The notes: generated by a model not told the origin, from the sequence alone. Shown: positions 1 to 9,474, numbered from the stretch's first letter. The stretch is DNA of 64,000 nucleotides from Negativicutes bacterium (GCA_031292035.1 JARLHX010000221.1:5773-69772), one strand, 5' to 3'. A program made the numbers and translations.

Positions 1-2
1 GC

Positions 3-722
3 AAAGAAGTGGTGCTGAACACACCGCGGATCGTCATGGAGCGCCAGATGAAGGCGCTTGTGGCCGACCTGGCCCTGTTTGCCGAGCTTGCACCAGATGC
101 AGTATCGGCCGCCAACCTGGGAACCCTGCGTCTCTTGAAAGACTATCCGTCCCTCAAAATCCGCGGCGACTATTCGCTCAATATATTCAACAGTGTGACA
201 ATCGACTTTTTTGCCGGCCTGGGACTGACCGGACTGACATTGTCGCCGGAGCTCAATTTCGGTCAGGTCGAGCAACTGGCCGGGCGCTTCTCTGTGCCGC
301 TGGAATGTCTGGTGCACGGACACCTGCCGCTGATGATTTCGGAATACTGCGCGATCGGCTCTTTTCTCGGCGATCTTCATACCGGCAGCTGCAATAATGC
401 TTGTCAGCGGGGCGAATTCCGGCTGAAGGACCGCAAAGGCGAAACATTCCCCCTTGCCACCGATCAATTCTGCCGGATGCATGTCCTGAACGGCAAGGAA
501 CTTAGTTTGCTGCCCCATGTGTCGCGCCTCCGCCGCATCGGTATCCAGCGGTTGCGCTTCGAGGCCAAAGCGGCCAGCGTCGCCCATGTCGCCAAGATCA
601 CCCGTCTCTACCGTGAGCTTATCGACCAGGGTGAAGATCACCCCTTGATGAAAAACGACGGTTTGCGGGCGCTGGAGCAGGGGGAGATTACACGGGGGCA
701 TTATTTCCGCGGCGTCCTGTAG
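3..722 (+). CDS. Peptidase U32 family protein, C-terminal part (5' end outside window)
   Basis: The reading frame is open to the left window edge, so this is the C-terminal ~240 residues of a longer protein. The stretch around SCNNACQRGEF and the preceding ICS-like CAIGSFLGD segment fit the Cys-rich region of U32 peptidases (the YhbU/YrrO/RlhA group), which are linked to collagenase-like activity or to tRNA/rRNA hydroxylation. The family assignment comes from motif resemblance; the substrate cannot be told. A GTG near position 9 is internal and should not be taken as the start. A short GC-rich hairpin without a T-run (723-744) follows the stop. Confidence 0.75.
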   Translation, partial: KEVVLNTPRIVMERQMKALVADLALFAELAPDAVSAANLGTLRLLKDYPSLKIRGDYSLNIFNSVTIDFFAGLGLTGLTLSPELNFGQVEQLAGRFSVPLECLVHGHLPLMISEYCAIGSFLGDLHTGSCNNACQRGEFRLKDRKGETFPLATDQFCRMHVLNGKELSLLPHVSRLRRIGIQRLRFEAKAASVAHVAKITRLYRELIDQGEDHPLMKNDGLRALEQGEITRGHYFRGVL

Positions 723-744
723 GGGCGGCTGCTGATAGCCGCCC
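723..744 (+). other. GC-rich hairpin after the U32 gene
   Basis: GGGCGGCT (723-730) pairs perfectly with AGCCGCCC (737-744) around a 6-nt loop. There is no T-run, so it is a weak terminator at best or a 3'-end stabiliser. The interval to the next gene (745-913) shows nothing else convincing. Confidence 0.45.
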
Positions 745-913
745 AGCTGCGTTGTTGGGCTTCCGCCGGCTCGCCTAGCATCTGGACAACTCTGACCGAC
801 CTATAAATACGAATTTGGGAGAAAGAAATATTCGTGCGCGTCCTCGGTGCGCATTGCATCAAAAGCATTCCGAGTATTCTTACGATAGCTTGTGTTTAGA
901 GGAGAAAGTTTTA

Positions 914-3274
914 ATGGATTCATCTGTACTGCGTACGCTGGAATTTGATAAAATAATTGCCCGGTTGGCGGATTGCACGGGCTCGGTGATTGCCCGGGAG
1001 TTGGCTGAGAGTCTGGAAGCGGTGGACGACTTTGCCGAGGTCGAGCGGCGGCTGGAGGAAACTGGCGAGGCGCTGGATATCCAGGCCTCGGTGGCGACTG
1101 TGCCGCTAGGCGGCATCCGCGACATCCGCTCTCAGGTCAAGCGGGCCGAACTGGGGTCGTCGCTGGAGGCCTCGGAGTTTCTTGCCGTCGGCAGCACCCT
1201 TTATGCCGCCAGGCGGATTAAACAGTTTTTCAACGAGCTGGCAAAACCGGTGCCGCGCCTTGCCGAAGTGGTGGAGGGCATCACCGTTTACCGCAACCTG
1301 GAGATCAGTATCGATAATACGGTAAATGAGCAGGGTATGGTGCGGGACAGCGCCAGCCCGGAGCTGGCCAACCTCCGCCGCGAGATCCGCACCGCCCAGC
1401 ATCGGGTCAAGGAGAAACTGGACAGTATTCTCCACTCCAGCGAATACCAAAAATATTTTCAGGACGCTTTGGTGACCATCCGCGGTGACCGCTATGTCAT
1501 CCCGGTAAAACAAGAATACCGCCACCACTTCCCCGGCATTGTCCACGACCAGTCGGCCAGCGGCGCAACTGTGTTTATCGAACCGATGGCGGTGGTTAAT
1601 CTCAATAACGATCTAAAACAGATGGTGGTCGCCGAGCACAACGAAGTGGAGCGCATCCTCCGTCATCTTTCCACCCAGGTGGCGGCGGTGGCCGAAGGGC
1701 TGCTGGTTACCTGCCAGGCGTTGGGCGAAGTCGATTTCGCTTTTGCCAAGGCCCGTCTGGCGATTGCCCAAAAAGCCTTTAAGCCTGTGCTCAACTCCGT
1801 CGGCAGGGTCAACCTGCGCCAAGCCCGCCACCCTCTGATCGCGGCAGATAAGGTCATGCCTATCGACGTCCGTATCGGCGAGGACTTTCAGGTGATGGTC
1901 ATCACCGGACCCAACACCGGCGGCAAGACGGTATCGCTAAAAACGTTGGGGCTGTTCGCCCTTATGACCCAAGCCGGGCTGTTTATTCCGGCAGCCTCCG
2001 ACTCGGAAATGCCGGTATTCGCCAATATATTCGCCGATATCGGCGACGAGCAAAGCATCGAGCAGAGTCTCAGCACCTTTTCCGGGCACATGACCCATCT
2101 GGTGGGCATCCTCAGACAGGTCGGGCCGGACGACCTGGTGCTGATCGACGAGATCGGCGCCGGCACCGACCCGGACGAGGGGGCGGCCCTGGCGATGGCA
2201 ATTCTTGAGTTTCTCCACGCTTCCGGCGCCCGGACCATCGCCACTACTCACTACAGCGAGTTGAAAACCTTCGCCTACTCCCGGAATGGAATCGAGAACG
2301 CCAGCGTAGAATTTGATATCCAAACCCTCCGTCCTACATACCGGCTGCTGATCGGCGTGCCTGGCAGCAGCAAGGCCTTCCTCATTTCTAAACGATTAGG
2401 GCTTGACGAAGGGATCATCGAACGCGCCCAGCAACTGGTAGACGAGGACTACGCCGAATTTGACAAGGTGCTCACCGCGCTGGAGCAGCAGAAACAGCTC
2501 TACTCTGACCGGGAGCGCGAGATGGCCGGACTGCAGCGGGAGATGGAAACCCTCAGGCGCGGCCTGGCAGACGAACGGGATAAAATGGCTGACAAGAAAA
2601 ATCAGATCCTGACCAAGGCGCAGGAGGAGGCTGCCCTCACCCTGCGCAGGGCCCGTCAGGAGGCTGAGGAGGTCATCAGCCAGCTCAAGGCCCAGTTTGC
2701 CGTGACCGACGTCCGTCAGCGGCAGCAGGCCATCGACGGCGCCCGTCGCCGCATCAAGGACAGTTCCGCCGAGGTGCGGTCCTTGGACGACGGGGCCAGC
2801 GAGCGGGGCCGGGCGGTGAAGGCCGGGGACTTGACCGCCGGAGCGGCGGTGTATGTGACCAGCCTCGGCCAGAAGGGAACGGTGCTGGCGGTGAACGGCG
2901 ATGAGGCCACAGTTCAGCTGGGCATCATGAAAGTGAGCGTTCCGCTCGTCAACTGCCGCCTGCTGGATGACGCGCCGGCCTCGCCCAAGACAGACAGCCG
3001 CTATGGCGTTTCACTGGCGAGGAGTACTGAGACGCCTCGCCAGATCGACATCCGCGGCACCAACATTGAAGAAGGCGAAATGATACTTGATAAATATCTC
3101 GACGACGCTGTTCTCGCCGGGCTCGGCGAGGTCATCATCATTCACGGCAAAGGCACCGGCGCCCTCAAAAAAGGGATTCGCGCCTATCTTAGAGTTCATC
3201 GCAGTGTCAAAGAAATCCAGATTGGCGAGGTCAACCAGGGCGGTGACGGGGTCACGGTAGCCAAACTCAAATGA
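914..3274 (+). CDS. mutS2: Endonuclease MutS2 / ribosome-rescue factor
   Basis: MutS2 is a MutS-like ATPase that suppresses recombination and, in Bacillus, splits collided ribosomes. At 786 residues it matches the usual family length when started at ATG 914, which follows a GAGGAGAAAG ribosome-binding site. The frame stays open a further 33 codons upstream but has no better start. A Walker A motif GPNTGGKT lies near residue 331, followed by the DEIGAGTDP Walker B/signature segment. A charged coiled coil spans about residues 510-620. The C-terminal Smr nuclease domain (IDIRG near 711, then HGKGTGALKKG) is intact. The gene is followed closely by the DUF2148 gene, probably in one transcript. Confidence 0.96.
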   Translation: MDSSVLRTLEFDKIIARLADCTGSVIARELAESLEAVDDFAEVERRLEETGEALDIQASVATVPLGGIRDIRSQVKRAELGSSLEASEFLAVGSTLYAARRIKQFFNELAKPVPRLAEVVEGITVYRNLEISIDNTVNEQGMVRDSASPELANLRREIRTAQHRVKEKLDSILHSSEYQKYFQDALVTIRGDRYVIPVKQEYRHHFPGIVHDQSASGATVFIEPMAVVNLNNDLKQMVVAEHNEVERILRHLSTQVAAVAEGLLVTCQALGEVDFAFAKARLAIAQKAFKPVLNSVGRVNLRQARHPLIAADKVMPIDVRIGEDFQVMVITGPNTGGKTVSLKTLGLFALMTQAGLFIPAASDSEMPVFANIFADIGDEQSIEQSLSTFSGHMTHLVGILRQVGPDDLVLIDEIGAGTDPDEGAALAMAILEFLHASGARTIATTHYSELKTFAYSRNGIENASVEFDIQTLRPTYRLLIGVPGSSKAFLISKRLGLDEGIIERAQQLVDEDYAEFDKVLTALEQQKQLYSDREREMAGLQREMETLRRGLADERDKMADKKNQILTKAQEEAALTLRRARQEAEEVISQLKAQFAVTDVRQRQQAIDGARRRIKDSSAEVRSLDDGASERGRAVKAGDLTAGAAVYVTSLGQKGTVLAVNGDEATVQLGIMKVSVPLVNCRLLDDAPASPKTDSRYGVSLARSTETPRQIDIRGTNIEEGEMILDKYLDDAVLAGLGEVIIIHGKGTGALKKGIRAYLRVHRSVKEIQIGEVNQGGDGVTVAKLK

Positions 3275-3297
3275 ATAGAAGGATGGGGGAATAACAG

Positions 3298-3828
3298 ATG
3301 ATCACGAAAAGCGAGCAGATTGAAGAGCGGGCAGTGGAGCGGATCGCTGACGCCATGTGCGTAGCAGCCCGGACAGCCCCGAAAGCCAAAGGCACCGACC
3401 GGCTGGTAACCATGGTGGTGAACGCCCGGGAAAAAGACCGGCTGGCTGACGAGATGCGGCGGATCGCCAAGGATTCGGGTCCGGCATTTTTCGAGCGCGA
3501 CGCCGGCTGTCTCGACCGTTCGGCAGCAGTCGTACTGCTGGGGCAGAGGGTGCAGCCCATGGGGGTGGCGCCATGCGGTTTTTGCGGCTATGCCGATTGC
3601 GCCGCCTGCGTCCAGGGCACAGGGATGTGCGCCATCAGCACCGGTGACCTGGGGATCGCGATCGGTTCAGCGGTCAGCACCGCGGCCCAGCATCATGTCG
3701 ATAATCGGGTGATGTTTTCTGTCGGTAAGGCAGCCTTAAATATCGACCTATTTGACGATGATGTAAAAATCGCCTATGGCATTCCACTCAGCATATCCGG
3801 CAAGAGTCCGTTCTTTGACCGGGGGTAA
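3298..3828 (+). CDS. DUF2148 ferredoxin-domain protein
   Basis: This 176-residue soluble protein matches DUF2148-type proteins, which carry a cysteine-rich ferredoxin-like domain. The cysteines sit in a cluster near residues 93-111 (APCGFCGYADCAACVQG, then GMC), spaced for an iron-sulfur cluster. Such proteins are common in anaerobes and their reaction is not established. It starts 23 nt after mutS2, with a GGGGGAATAAC ribosome-binding site, and a strong terminator closes the unit. Confidence 0.85.
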   Translation: MITKSEQIEERAVERIADAMCVAARTAPKAKGTDRLVTMVVNAREKDRLADEMRRIAKDSGPAFFERDAGCLDRSAAVVLLGQRVQPMGVAPCGFCGYADCAACVQGTGMCAISTGDLGIAIGSAVSTAAQHHVDNRVMFSVGKAALNIDLFDDDVKIAYGIPLSISGKSPFFDRG

Positions 3829-3834
3829 AAAAAT

Positions 3835-3866
3835 AAACCGGAGCGATTTCATTCGCTCCGGTTTTT
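3835..3866 (+). terminator. Intrinsic terminator of mutS2-DUF2148
   Basis: A 12-bp perfect stem, AAACCGGAGCGA (3835-3846) with TCGCTCCGGTTT (3853-3864), has a 6-nt loop and runs into a T-tract. Confidence 0.9.
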
Positions 3867-3869
3867 GTA

Positions 3870-4471
3870 TTTTATGTGAGCAGATCGGCATGATCATGGT
3901 TGCACTACCAATAGTTATGAGATTCATGGCGCGTCAAATAAATGCACACGAACATTGCAATCGTGCGTTGCCGAGCAAACTACTGCACGCTGCTCTTCAT
4001 TTTATTTTGATTATCCAACTTTATAGTATAAATAGTATTTACGATCGCCAGAAGGGAGAGGACTACGATAAAAGCTTTGAAAACAAAGAGATTCTGGTTG
4101 ATCGTATCAAAAAGGATTTGCATTTACAACACCTGCCTGACTAGTCAGTCACTTGCTAATTCCAATATAAACCATTTTAATAAAGGAGTCAAGCGAAAAT
4201 TAATCCTGTTTTTACTTTGTCACGAAGAAATATTTTATATCTCAAATCGCGTATTGGTAATCGGCAGCAACAGCAATTATACCGGTTTTTTCGCGTCAGG
4301 AAATAGGCGGGTTTGTGAAGCGGCGTCAGTGTATAGTAAGCGGAAACTCATTTAATCTGCAAAAGGGGTAATTATAGTAATTTCGGTTGGTTTCGACTAG
4401 TTTAGACAGGAAAAGTCAGTTGTTATGTTGAATTAGGAAAATTACGAAAATTGCTTTCGAGGAGGTCTATT
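3870..4471. other. AT-rich interval without a convincing gene
   Basis: These 600 bp separate the terminator from the chemoreceptor. Two open frames (ending at 4144 and 4355) cross it but lack a ribosome-binding site joined to a start codon and look unlike proteins over most of their length. Two Shine-Dalgarno-like strings, GAAGGGAGAGGA (about 4050) and AAAGGAGTC (about 4183), are followed by short coding-like stretches but no ATG. Decayed gene remnants or an untranslated leader are both possible. Confidence 0.5.
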
Positions 4472-6496
4472 ATGAAACAGGATAAAGTCCGTCGGCGTAC
4501 CAGCATTCGCTGGAAGCTGGCACTCGGAATAGCCGCCATTTCTCTCGCCTCTCTGGCTATCATCTCGGCGTGGGGCTGGTGGCTGATGAAGTCTCAGGCA
4601 GAACATTTATCGGTGCAGGTCCTGTCAGAACAAGCCAGATTTAACGCCGAACAGGTATCCAATTCTGTTGAAAACACCCAACTGCTGTTGCAGGGGCTGG
4701 CCGAGTCGCGGGAGATTGCCGAGACGGCTACTCTGGCCGAGGCTCTTCCTGCCATGCAGCGTTTTGTTGCTAAGAACAAAAATTTGGTTGATAATGTTTT
4801 GATCGCCGGACCGGACGGTATCAGGCTGGCCTCGGACGGCACAACCACCAGCATTGCCGACCGGCCCTTTTTCCAGAGGATGATCAAGGAACAGGCGCCA
4901 TTGGTGTCGGAGATGCTGATCTCCCGGGCCACAGGCAAACCATCTGTCCTTGTCGTGTATCCCTGGAAGGGGCTGGACGGCCGGTTCAGGGGCGCAATCT
5001 GGGCCAGCATCCCGCTGGAAAAAATGCAAGAGCAAACAGGAGCAGTTCATTTCGGTGAAACCGGCTATGGCTTTGTTGTCAACGACGAAGGGATTTTTCT
5101 GGCCCATGGTGTCAACAAGGACCTGATCGGCAAAATGAACCTCAACGAACTTCCGGACACTGATGTTTTGAAAACTCTGTATAAAAAGGCCAAAGAAACC
5201 AAGAAGCAGGCGACCGGCAGCTACAATTTCCAGGGCAAGGACCGTTTCGCGGTCTTTACTCCGATCGAGATTCCCGGAAACCGGATCTGGGTGACTGGCA
5301 TGGCACTGGAACAGCATGAGCTGAACGGCAGCTCGGCTAAAGCCGGGCTTGGCCTGTTAGCAGGCTCATTTGTACTGGTGATCTTGGCGGCTGTGTGCGC
5401 CTATTTCTGGGCTCGGGCCTTTGCCAACCCGATCATACGATGTGTGTCGATCGCACAAAGGATCAGCTCCGGCGATGTGCGGCCGCTGACGAAAACCATC
5501 AATACCAACGACGAGCTGGATGATCTGTCTGATGCCATCCTCGGCATGAATGACTCGATCCGCAGTCTGGCTATGGAGTTTCAGGACAAGTCCTCCCGGA
5601 TCGCGTCGTCCTCGCAGCAACTGACAGCCAGCGCCGATCAGTCGGCCCGGGCCACAGCCCAGGTCGCCGAGTCGATTACCCAAATGGCGGGCGGGACGGA
5701 AAAACAAGCCGCCAGCGTTGGTGCAACAATGTCCACAGTGGACAAAACGGTCAGCGAAGTGAAATCAGCGAATGAAGGTTCGGCGCGGGTGGCGGAAATG
5801 TCCAACCAGACGCGGACAGCGGCCGAACAGGGCCAACAGTCTATTCGCTCAGCGGTGGGGCAGATGAATGCCATCGCCGCCAGCACCGTCAAAGTTCAGG
5901 AATCGGTGAATAAGCTGGCGGCAAGCTCAGGCCAGATCGGTGATATTGTCAATGTCATCTCCAGCATTGCCGGACAGACCAATCTTCTGGCCCTGAACGC
6001 AGCTATCGAGGCCGCAAGGGCCGGAGAAGCAGGGAGAGGTTTTGCCGTAGTGGCGGAAGAGGTCCGTAAACTGGCCGAGCAGTCCCATCAGGCGGCCCAG
6101 GAAATCACCACCCTGATCGGCGAAAACCAGGTCAATATGGAGCAGGCCATCGCGGCTATGGCAGCCGGGTCAGAGGATGTAAAAGGCGGGACGGCTGTGG
6201 TCCAGCAGGCTGGACAGGTCTTTGAAGTGATTGTCGGGGCGGCGCTGAAGACCCAGGCCGAGTCGACTGCCATCACCGGGGTCATGCAGCAGGTCGAAAA
6301 TCACAGCGGGCAGGTGGTCCAGGCCATGCATGAGATCGACCATTTGAGCCGGGAAAACGCCACCGAGGCCCAGACGGTATCGGCAGCGGCGGAAGAAATG
6401 TCGGCCTCTATGGAAGAAATCTCTTCTTCCAGCGAGGAATTATCCCACCTGGCCCAGGAAATGCAGAACGCAGTCAGCCGCTTCAAGGTCTCGTAA
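4472..6496 (+). CDS. Methyl-accepting chemotaxis protein with double-Cache-like sensor
   Basis: This is a membrane chemoreceptor that passes ligand signals to CheA/CheW. The ATG at 4472 sits behind GAGGAGG and gives 674 residues; an earlier TTG is unlikely. It has TM1 at about residues 15-38 and an extracytoplasmic Cache/PDC sensor at about 40-285 (note [15 protein letters not shown]). TM2 follows at about 295-318, then HAMP and a long signalling hairpin with the conserved tip [20 protein letters not shown]. The ligand is unknown; Cache receptors commonly bind amino acids or organic acids. The gene stands alone and is not near other che genes. Confidence 0.93.
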   Translation: MKQDKVRRRTSIRWKLALGIAAISLASLAIISAWGWWLMKSQAEHLSVQVLSEQARFNAEQVSNSVENTQLLLQGLAESREIAETATLAEALPAMQRFVAKNKNLVDNVLIAGPDGIRLASDGTTTSIADRPFFQRMIKEQAPLVSEMLISRATGKPSVLVVYPWKGLDGRFRGAIWASIPLEKMQEQTGAVHFGETGYGFVVNDEGIFLAHGVNKDLIGKMNLNELPDTDVLKTLYKKAKETKKQATGSYNFQGKDRFAVFTPIEIPGNRIWVTGMALEQHELNGSSAKAGLGLLAGSFVLVILAAVCAYFWARAFANPIIRCVSIAQRISSGDVRPLTKTINTNDELDDLSDAILGMNDSIRSLAMEFQDKSSRIASSSQQLTASADQSARATAQVAESITQMAGGTEKQAASVGATMSTVDKTVSEVKSANEGSARVAEMSNQTRTAAEQGQQSIRSAVGQMNAIAASTVKVQESVNKLAASSGQIGDIVNVISSIAGQTNLLALNAAIEAARAGEAGRGFAVVAEEVRKLAEQSHQAAQEITTLIGENQVNMEQAIAAMAAGSEDVKGGTAVVQQAGQVFEVIVGAALKTQAESTAITGVMQQVENHSGQVVQAMHEIDHLSRENATEAQTVSAAAEEMSASMEEISSSSEELSHLAQEMQNAVSRFKVS

Positions 6497-6513
6497 TGTT
6501 CTGACTGATCATA

Positions 6514-6544
6514 TCAGCGATTGGTGGCAACCACCAATCGCTGA
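6514..6544. terminator. Perfect 14-bp hairpin between convergent genes
   Basis: TCAGCGATTGGTGG pairs exactly with its complement around a CAA loop. It lacks a T-run of its own but sits directly before a second hairpin with one; together they separate the chemoreceptor from the convergent histidine kinase. Confidence 0.6.
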
Positions 6545-6560
6545 ACAGAAACACATAGCA

Positions 6561-6594
6561 AAAGAGGTGTGGATAGCCACACCTCTTTGTTTTT
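6561..6594. terminator. Bidirectional intrinsic terminator
   Basis: A 12-bp stem, AAAGAGGTGTGG (6561-6572) with CCACACCTCTTT (6577-6588), is followed on + by a T-rich run. On - it has A/T-rich flanks, so it can end both the chemoreceptor and the kinase transcripts. Confidence 0.85.
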
Positions 6595-6604
6595 ATTGCT
6601 CAAA

Positions 6605-7837
6605 CTAGCTTGGTAATGGAAAGAGAATCACGCAGGTGGTTCCACTGCTGCCGGTGACAAAATCGATGGTGGCGTTGTGCCGGTGGGCGATGCTGTAAGA
6701 GATGGCGAGGCCGAGACCGGTGCCGGTTTCTTTGGTGGTTAAAAACGGTGTGCCCAGTTTGGGCAGCAGATCGGGGTCAATACCCTTTCCTTGATCGGCG
6801 ATGGACAGGATAACGCAGTCGGGGCCGAGGCCAGTTTTAATGGTGAGGCGGCCACCAGGCTCCATTGATTCAAGGCCGTTGCGGGTAATATTCAAAACAA
6901 GCTGGCGGATCTCATTTTCATCGAGGTGAATATTCGGTACTTCTTTCAGCTCAACATCGATGGCCAGGCCGCGCATCAGGGCGTCAGACTGGATCAGTGG
7001 CTGAAGAGCCTCGATTACCGAATTCAGGTTGCAGTCCTGCATCGCGATCGCTTTGTTGTGGGCCAAAGAGAGAAATTCGGTGATAATGCCGTTAGCCCGG
7101 TCCAGTTCGTCGATCATTAACTGGAACTGTGGCGCCGAGTCAGCGTATTCCTGGCGGCGGGCGTACAACTGAAGGTAGCCTTTGACGGTGGTGAGCGGGT
7201 TGCGCACTTCGTGCCCGATGCTTGCCGCCATCTGGCCGATAAGCCTGAGCCGGTCCAGACGGGCCACCTGCGACTCGGCCTGGAGCTGGGCCTGATGGGC
7301 GTGACTCTGGACCCCTCTTTCAGCCAGTCTGACGATATGAACAGGATATTTGTAGAGAAAAATACCGGCAGCCGCGCCGATCAGTCCAAAAACGATAGAC
7401 AGTATCAGTGTATCACAGATAATATCGCTGGCACTTTCGTACAGGTCGATATAGCCATAGTTTTCGTTGTTGTAGCGGACAGGAATGCGAAAGGGAAAGG
7501 TGAAGGGACGATCAGCCTTCAATTGCTGGGTATACCGCAGGGTGGCATTTTTGTCATAGATGCTGATGGCCGCGATTTCCGGCTGGAGACTGGTCTGATC
7601 GGCCACCTCAATAAATTTGGTCACATTATAATACCAAAAATCAGGGCTTTCCCTGACCTGCATCTGGATCTTGGCGGCGATCAGCGAGCCGTGAATTTGC
7701 GCGTCATCCTGAAAATCACGCCAAGCCATAAAAAAATATGTTGCCGGCATCATCACCGCGATGGCCATTCCGACCAAGAGCGCGCTCCAGGCCATATGAC
7801 GGGCGAACATGTCGGAAAAGTTCAGGCGGCTGGCCAA
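6605..7837 (-). CDS. Membrane sensor histidine kinase (orphan)
   Basis: This is a two-component sensor kinase. The frame opens further upstream, but TTG at 7837 behind AGGAAGGTGAT, just after the stop of the upstream lipoprotein gene, is the best start (410 residues). TM1 spans about 18-38, followed by a ~105-residue extracytoplasmic sensor of unrecognised fold and TM2 at about 144-164. The HisKA box IGHEVRNPLTTVKGYLQLY carries phosphoacceptor His209. The ATPase domain has N-box LNITRNGLESM, G1 DQGKGI and G2 GTGLGLAIS. It resembles sporulation-type (Kin) kinases in having only a kinase core and no adjacent response regulator. Its partner lipoprotein suggests that it reads a periplasmic or extracellular solute. 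Confidence 0.9.
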   Translation of the reverse strand: MASRLNFSDMFARHMAWSALLVGMAIAVMMPATYFFMAWRDFQDDAQIHGSLIAAKIQMQVRESPDFWYYNVTKFIEVADQTSLQPEIAAISIYDKNATLRYTQQLKADRPFTFPFRIPVRYNNENYGYIDLYESASDIICDTLILSIVFGLIGAAAGIFLYKYPVHIVRLAERGVQSHAHQAQLQAESQVARLDRLRLIGQMAASIGHEVRNPLTTVKGYLQLYARRQEYADSAPQFQLMIDELDRANGIITEFLSLAHNKAIAMQDCNLNSVIEALQPLIQSDALMRGLAIDVELKEVPNIHLDENEIRQLVLNITRNGLESMEPGGRLTIKTGLGPDCVILSIADQGKGIDPDLLPKLGTPFLTTKETGTGLGLAISYSIAHRHNATIDFVTGSSGTTCVILFPLPS

Positions 7838-7841
7838 TTGA

Positions 7842-8699
7842 TCACCTTCCTGTCGGGACGGCGCCCGCTTGCTCCATGATCCGCCGGGCCTCGCCCGACT
7901 GAGCGTACTCCACAAATGCCGCAGACCGGCTTGTCAGTTCGCCTTTAAACAAAAAGGAAAGGGTCAGCACCGGCCGGTAGCGGCCGCTGGCGACATTGGC
8001 CGGTGTGGGAGCCACGCCGTCGAGCTCCAGAGGCTTGATTCGCCCACCCGACCGGGCCACTTCCAACATATTGATTAGGCCGAATGCCCCTTTGGTTTTC
8101 GCCATGACATCACCCATATCCGAGTCGCGGTAGATTACCTGCCACCGCTGGTTGGCAATGGCGTCAGCTAGAGAGTCCTTATAACCGGGAAGCTGGGAGT
8201 AGAGCTCTAGGTTGCCGCTGTCGCTGGGCTCGCGGATGTAAACATACATTTTGGCGCCGTTTGCCCAGGTCGTCTTGGTTCCTTGCAGGACGGCGAGAAC
8301 TTCATCGGAGGAGATGGCGGAATCAGGAACTTCTTCATGGCCGGCGAATACCACTGCGATTCTGGCATAAGGGATTGCCTTCAGCCCGGCGGACGTTTCC
8401 TCGGCTGTCAGGGGGCGTGAAATCAGCCCCAGTTCGAGGCTGCCGGCCCGGACTGCGTTGACGGCGCCATTTGAGCCGATGCTTCCGGGGATTTCGATCG
8501 GAACTCCTGTTTTAGACTGATAGGCCTCAATCAATTTTGCGGTGACCGGGATGTTGGCACCAGAGCCGGCCATGACGAATTTTTCTGCCGGAAGAGACAA
8601 AGAAGAAGGGCTGCTATTGGTCGCAGCAGTGCTTTTTCCACAACCTGACGCGATCAATAAAATAAAAAGCAGGGAGAAGACAACAGCTTGCTTGTACAC
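7842..8699 (-). CDS. PstS-like phosphate/anion-binding lipoprotein
   Basis: This is a substrate-binding protein of the PstS family (periplasmic-binding protein, type II). GTG at 8699 follows AAAAGGA by 9 nt and gives 285 residues; a further upstream TTG would lengthen the leader implausibly. A hydrophobic leader ends in the lipobox LIASGC, so it is anchored to the membrane. The mature start VMAGSGANIPVTAKL matches the phosphate-binding loop of PstS-type proteins. No pstCAB transporter genes are nearby. It forms a bicistron with the histidine kinase, so a sensing role rather than uptake is likely (inference). Confidence 0.85.
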   Translation of the reverse strand: MYKQAVVFSLLFILLIASGCGKSTAATNSSPSSLSLPAEKFVMAGSGANIPVTAKLIEAYQSKTGVPIEIPGSIGSNGAVNAVRAGSLELGLISRPLTAEETSAGLKAIPYARIAVVFAGHEEVPDSAISSDEVLAVLQGTKTTWANGAKMYVYIREPSDSGNLELYSQLPGYKDSLADAIANQRWQVIYRDSDMGDVMAKTKGAFGLINMLEVARSGGRIKPLELDGVAPTPANVASGRYRPVLTLSFLFKGELTSRSAAFVEYAQSGEARRIMEQAGAVPTGR

Positions 8700-8749
8700 C
8701 GGCACACATCCTTTTCCCTGGGATTCATATGGTGATAGCAATCTCTATC

Positions 8750-8774
8750 TATTATTTCGTAATATATTATTTCG
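8750..8774 (-). promoter_or_regulatory. Direct repeat upstream of PstS-like/kinase operon
   Basis: Two exact 10-mers read CGAAATAATA on the - strand (8765-8774 and 8750-8759). They are spaced 15 bp start to start, about 50-75 bp upstream of the lipoprotein start. Such helically spaced direct repeats fit a response-regulator site; the protein is unknown. Confidence 0.45.
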
Positions 8775-8851
8775 ACATTAAGTTTAAAATCCATGCAAAT
8801 ATATACAAATAAATATTGGAAAACCCAGAAATTTCAATAAAACCCAAAAGC

Positions 8852-8888
8852 AAGAGAGCTGCGATGAAAATCGCAGCTCTCTTTTTCT
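8852..8888. terminator. Terminator downstream of the low-complexity gene
   Basis: AAGAGAGCTGCGAT (8852-8865) pairs with ATCGCAGCTCTCTT (8870-8883) around GAAA. It lies just past the - strand stop at 8890. Its best T-run is on the + strand, and a weaker T-rich stretch follows on -. Confidence 0.75.
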
Positions 8889-8889
8889 T

Positions 8890-9462
8890 TTAAAAATTAT
8901 GTTTCCAGTTTAGATAACGTCCGAGATTCTTTTTGTCGGGGTCCAGTGTTTCACTTGGCTCCGGATCAGGGTTTAGGGCTTCGAGAGATGTGACCGCCGC
9001 AGCGGGAGGCGCCGGCCGTTTGGTGTCGTGCTGGTCATCGCCTTTATCCGGACGGTCGCCCTTATCGCTTTTCTCGCTCTTGTCGCTTTTCTCACTTTTT
9101 TCGCCTTTATCACCCAGATTGCCGAGCAGGCCGAGTACGGCGGAAATGGTGGTCGGGTTGAGTTTGCTCTTGATTTGGGGACTGTTGAGGAGGGGCAGGA
9201 GGGACATCAGCGTGTCAGGCCCCAGTCCGCCTTCTCCTTTGCCGAGGTCCCCCAGCAGTTTTTGCAGTGGATTGGCGGCCGCACTTGCCGGTAGGGCCGG
9301 AGCGGAGGAGGACTGGCCGCGATTGAGAATCGAAACCAGGCACAGAAGTGACAGGACGGGGATCAGCGATTCGTAATTAGTGCCGTCGCCCGCTGCGGTG
9401 TCCAGCATGCGGGTTACCGACCTGAGCAGTGAGCCGGTTTGCTCGGCGGCTTCGTTCGCCAT
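8890..9462 (-). CDS. Hypothetical protein with Lys/Asp/Ser low-complexity repeat
   Basis: A 190-residue protein I do not recognise. The N-terminal half is hydrophobic in places (LIPVLSLLCLVSILN at about 33-47). It continues with leucine-rich helices (DTLMSLLPLLN, TTISAVLGLLGNLG). From about residue 118 a highly charged tract repeats KSEKSD/KGD units, followed by an acidic-proline C-terminus. It is downstream of the YbaB-like gene with a 12-nt gap, so probably co-transcribed. The ATG follows a GGAGGGGT ribosome-binding site. Confidence 0.7.
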   Translation of the reverse strand: MANEAAEQTGSLLRSVTRMLDTAAGDGTNYESLIPVLSLLCLVSILNRGQSSSAPALPASAAANPLQKLLGDLGKGEGGLGPDTLMSLLPLLNSPQIKSKLNPTTISAVLGLLGNLGDKGEKSEKSDKSEKSDKGDRPDKGDDQHDTKRPAPPAAAVTSLEALNPDPEPSETLDPDKKNLGRYLNWKHNF

Positions 9463-9474
9463 ATGTACCCCTCC

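Noticed and set aside
3776..4355. Open frames of 122 and 92 codons after the DUF2148 gene
   Set aside because: The first begins inside the preceding gene and runs through its terminator; neither has a ribosome-binding site at its start or a recognisable protein pattern.
4195..4370. Cyclic-di-GMP or other riboswitch in the chemoreceptor leader
   Set aside because: Conserved GEMM core elements could not be found by eye.
9028..9376. + strand frames opposite the KSEKSD repeat gene
   Set aside because: Low-complexity sequence keeps several phases open; the - strand frame has the start signal and terminator.
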